This document shows, piece after piece, positions 4,559 through 5,124 of a stretch of DNA of 5,124 bases (position 1 is its first letter; each line of letters opens with the position of its first letter). Origin of the DNA: Thermoanaerobacterales bacterium (GTDB taxonomy: Bacteria > Bacillota > Thermosediminibacteria > Thermosediminibacterales > Tepidanaerobacteraceae); contig DUTQ01000321.1 of NCBI GenBank assembly GCA_012841995.1, positions 1 through 5,124 on the forward strand, read 5' to 3'. The notes beneath the pieces were generated by a model that did not search any database, had not been told where the DNA came from, and saw only the letters and a list, made by a program, of their open reading frames with translations. Both the position numbers and the translations under genes were made by a program.

Positions 4559-5124
4559 ATGTTAAAAAGGAGTGGATTTGCTATATTTGGTATAATTGGT
4601 GCTATGGATAGAGAGATTGATCTTTTTATTGAAAAGCTTGAAGATGTTCAAATATATAGTAAGGCACATATGGACTTTTTTTGTGGAAATTTTCAAGGAG
4701 AAAGACTAGTTGCTGTTAAAAGTGGTGTCGGAAAAGTAAACGCGGCGTGTTGTACACAGATTCTCATAGATAAATACAAGCCTAAAGCTATTTTTTGCAC
4801 TGGTGTTGCTGGCGCGTTAAGAGAGGATCTGGATTTTAATGATACGGTAATCTCTAGAGATGTAGTTCAATATGATGTAGATGCTTCTTGCTTTGGACAT
4901 GAGCCTGGTGAAATACCAAATTTAGGGATAAAAGCCTTTAAGGCATCAAACGAGTTGATTGAGATTGCAAGGAGTGCCCATCAACAAATTTTCAAGAATA
5001 ATAGGATTGTAATTGGAAGGATACTAACTGGAGATCAATTTATTTCAAGTCCTGAAAAATCATATATAATAAGAACAAAGTTTAATGGTGATTGTGTAGA
5101 AATGGAGGGTGGTGCCATAGGTCA
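4559..5124 (+). CDS. mtnN: 5'-methylthioadenosine/S-adenosylhomocysteine nucleosidase, 3' end cut by window
   Basis: About 188 codons are visible before the window ends. The enzyme hydrolyses the N-glycosidic bond of methylthioadenosine and S-adenosylhomocysteine, releasing adenine, for methionine salvage and relief of methyltransferase inhibition. Family marks are the N-terminal FGIIGAMDREI with the catalytic-region Glu, SGVGKVNAA, CTGVAGAL, the QYDVDAS strand, TGDQFIS and the substrate-binding VEMEGGAIG near the end. The catalytic Asp of the following RxxSD segment should lie just outside. The start is uncertain: ATG 4559 is the only standard start before GIIGA but has no nearby RBS. AAGGAGTGG (4567-4575) lies inside that frame and points to ATA 4583, giving MFGIIGAM. 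It follows divIVA by 40 bases with no terminator, so cotranscription is likely. Confidence 0.9.
   Translation, partial: MLKRSGFAIFGIIGAMDREIDLFIEKLEDVQIYSKAHMDFFCGNFQGERLVAVKSGVGKVNAACCTQILIDKYKPKAIFCTGVAGALREDLDFNDTVISRDVVQYDVDASCFGHEPGEIPNLGIKAFKASNELIEIARSAHQQIFKNNRIVIGRILTGDQFISSPEKSYIIRTKFNGDCVEMEGGAIG
4567..4575 (+). promoter_or_regulatory. RBS pointing to an ATA start of mtnN
   Basis: AAGGAGTGG is the only good Shine-Dalgarno sequence upstream of the nucleosidase. Seven bases later lies ATA (4583-4585), which would give the family-typical N-terminus MFGIIGAM. The TTG at 4578 is in another frame and stops after five codons. The in-frame ATG at 4604 would remove the conserved GIIGA strand. 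The alternative ATG 4559 has only AAGGGG at 4536-4541, 17 bases away. Confidence 0.5.

Noticed and set aside
4525..4611. A 28-codon frame starting ATG 4525 between divIVA and mtnN
   Set aside because: It has no recognisable RBS, an odd Trp/Tyr/Cys-rich composition, and most of it overlaps the conserved start of mtnN in another frame.

Overview
The window looks like chromosomal DNA of a low-GC, endospore-forming member of the Firmicutes, most likely an anaerobic Clostridia. This rests on AT-rich coding sequence throughout, an alpha/beta-type small acid-soluble spore protein, strong AGGAGG-type ribosome binding sites with frequent TTG starts, and the Gram-positive ylmE-sepF-ylmG-divIVA cluster. 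No genus is claimed.

Left part (1-1163): the 3' portion of a tRNA-Pro(GGG) with encoded CCA, followed by a clear intrinsic terminator. Next is a bacteriohemerythrin gene on the + strand (TTG start, all seven di-iron ligands present). It converges on a minus-strand spore SASP gene, and a hairpin that can act as the SASP terminator lies between them. The SASP leader carries a stem-loop whose distal arm overlaps the Shine-Dalgarno sequence. Two copies of an unexplained leader element (AAAGGAGGA, 17 variable bases, GAAG) precede the hemerythrin gene and the right-hand operon.

Right part (1170-5124): six tightly spaced + strand genes that look like one operon. They encode a single-pass HlyD-like membrane protein, YlmE/YggS (PLP-binding), SepF (FtsZ anchor), YlmG/YggT (two-segment membrane protein), DivIVA (curved-membrane scaffold) and the start of a 5'-methylthioadenosine/S-adenosylhomocysteine nucleosidase cut by the window edge. 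SepF and DivIVA are the membrane-associated cytoskeletal parts of division and pole organisation. YlmE and YlmG are their usual neighbours, with less certain roles. The S4-domain gene ylmH, which sits between ylmG and divIVA in Bacillus, is absent: only 14 bases separate the two genes here.

Most of the window is orthodox. The best candidates for something undescribed are the HlyD-like protein at the head of a division cluster with no transporter partner in view, the duplicated leader element, and the irregular start of the nucleosidase gene, where the best ribosome binding site points to an ATA codon rather than the only in-frame ATG.
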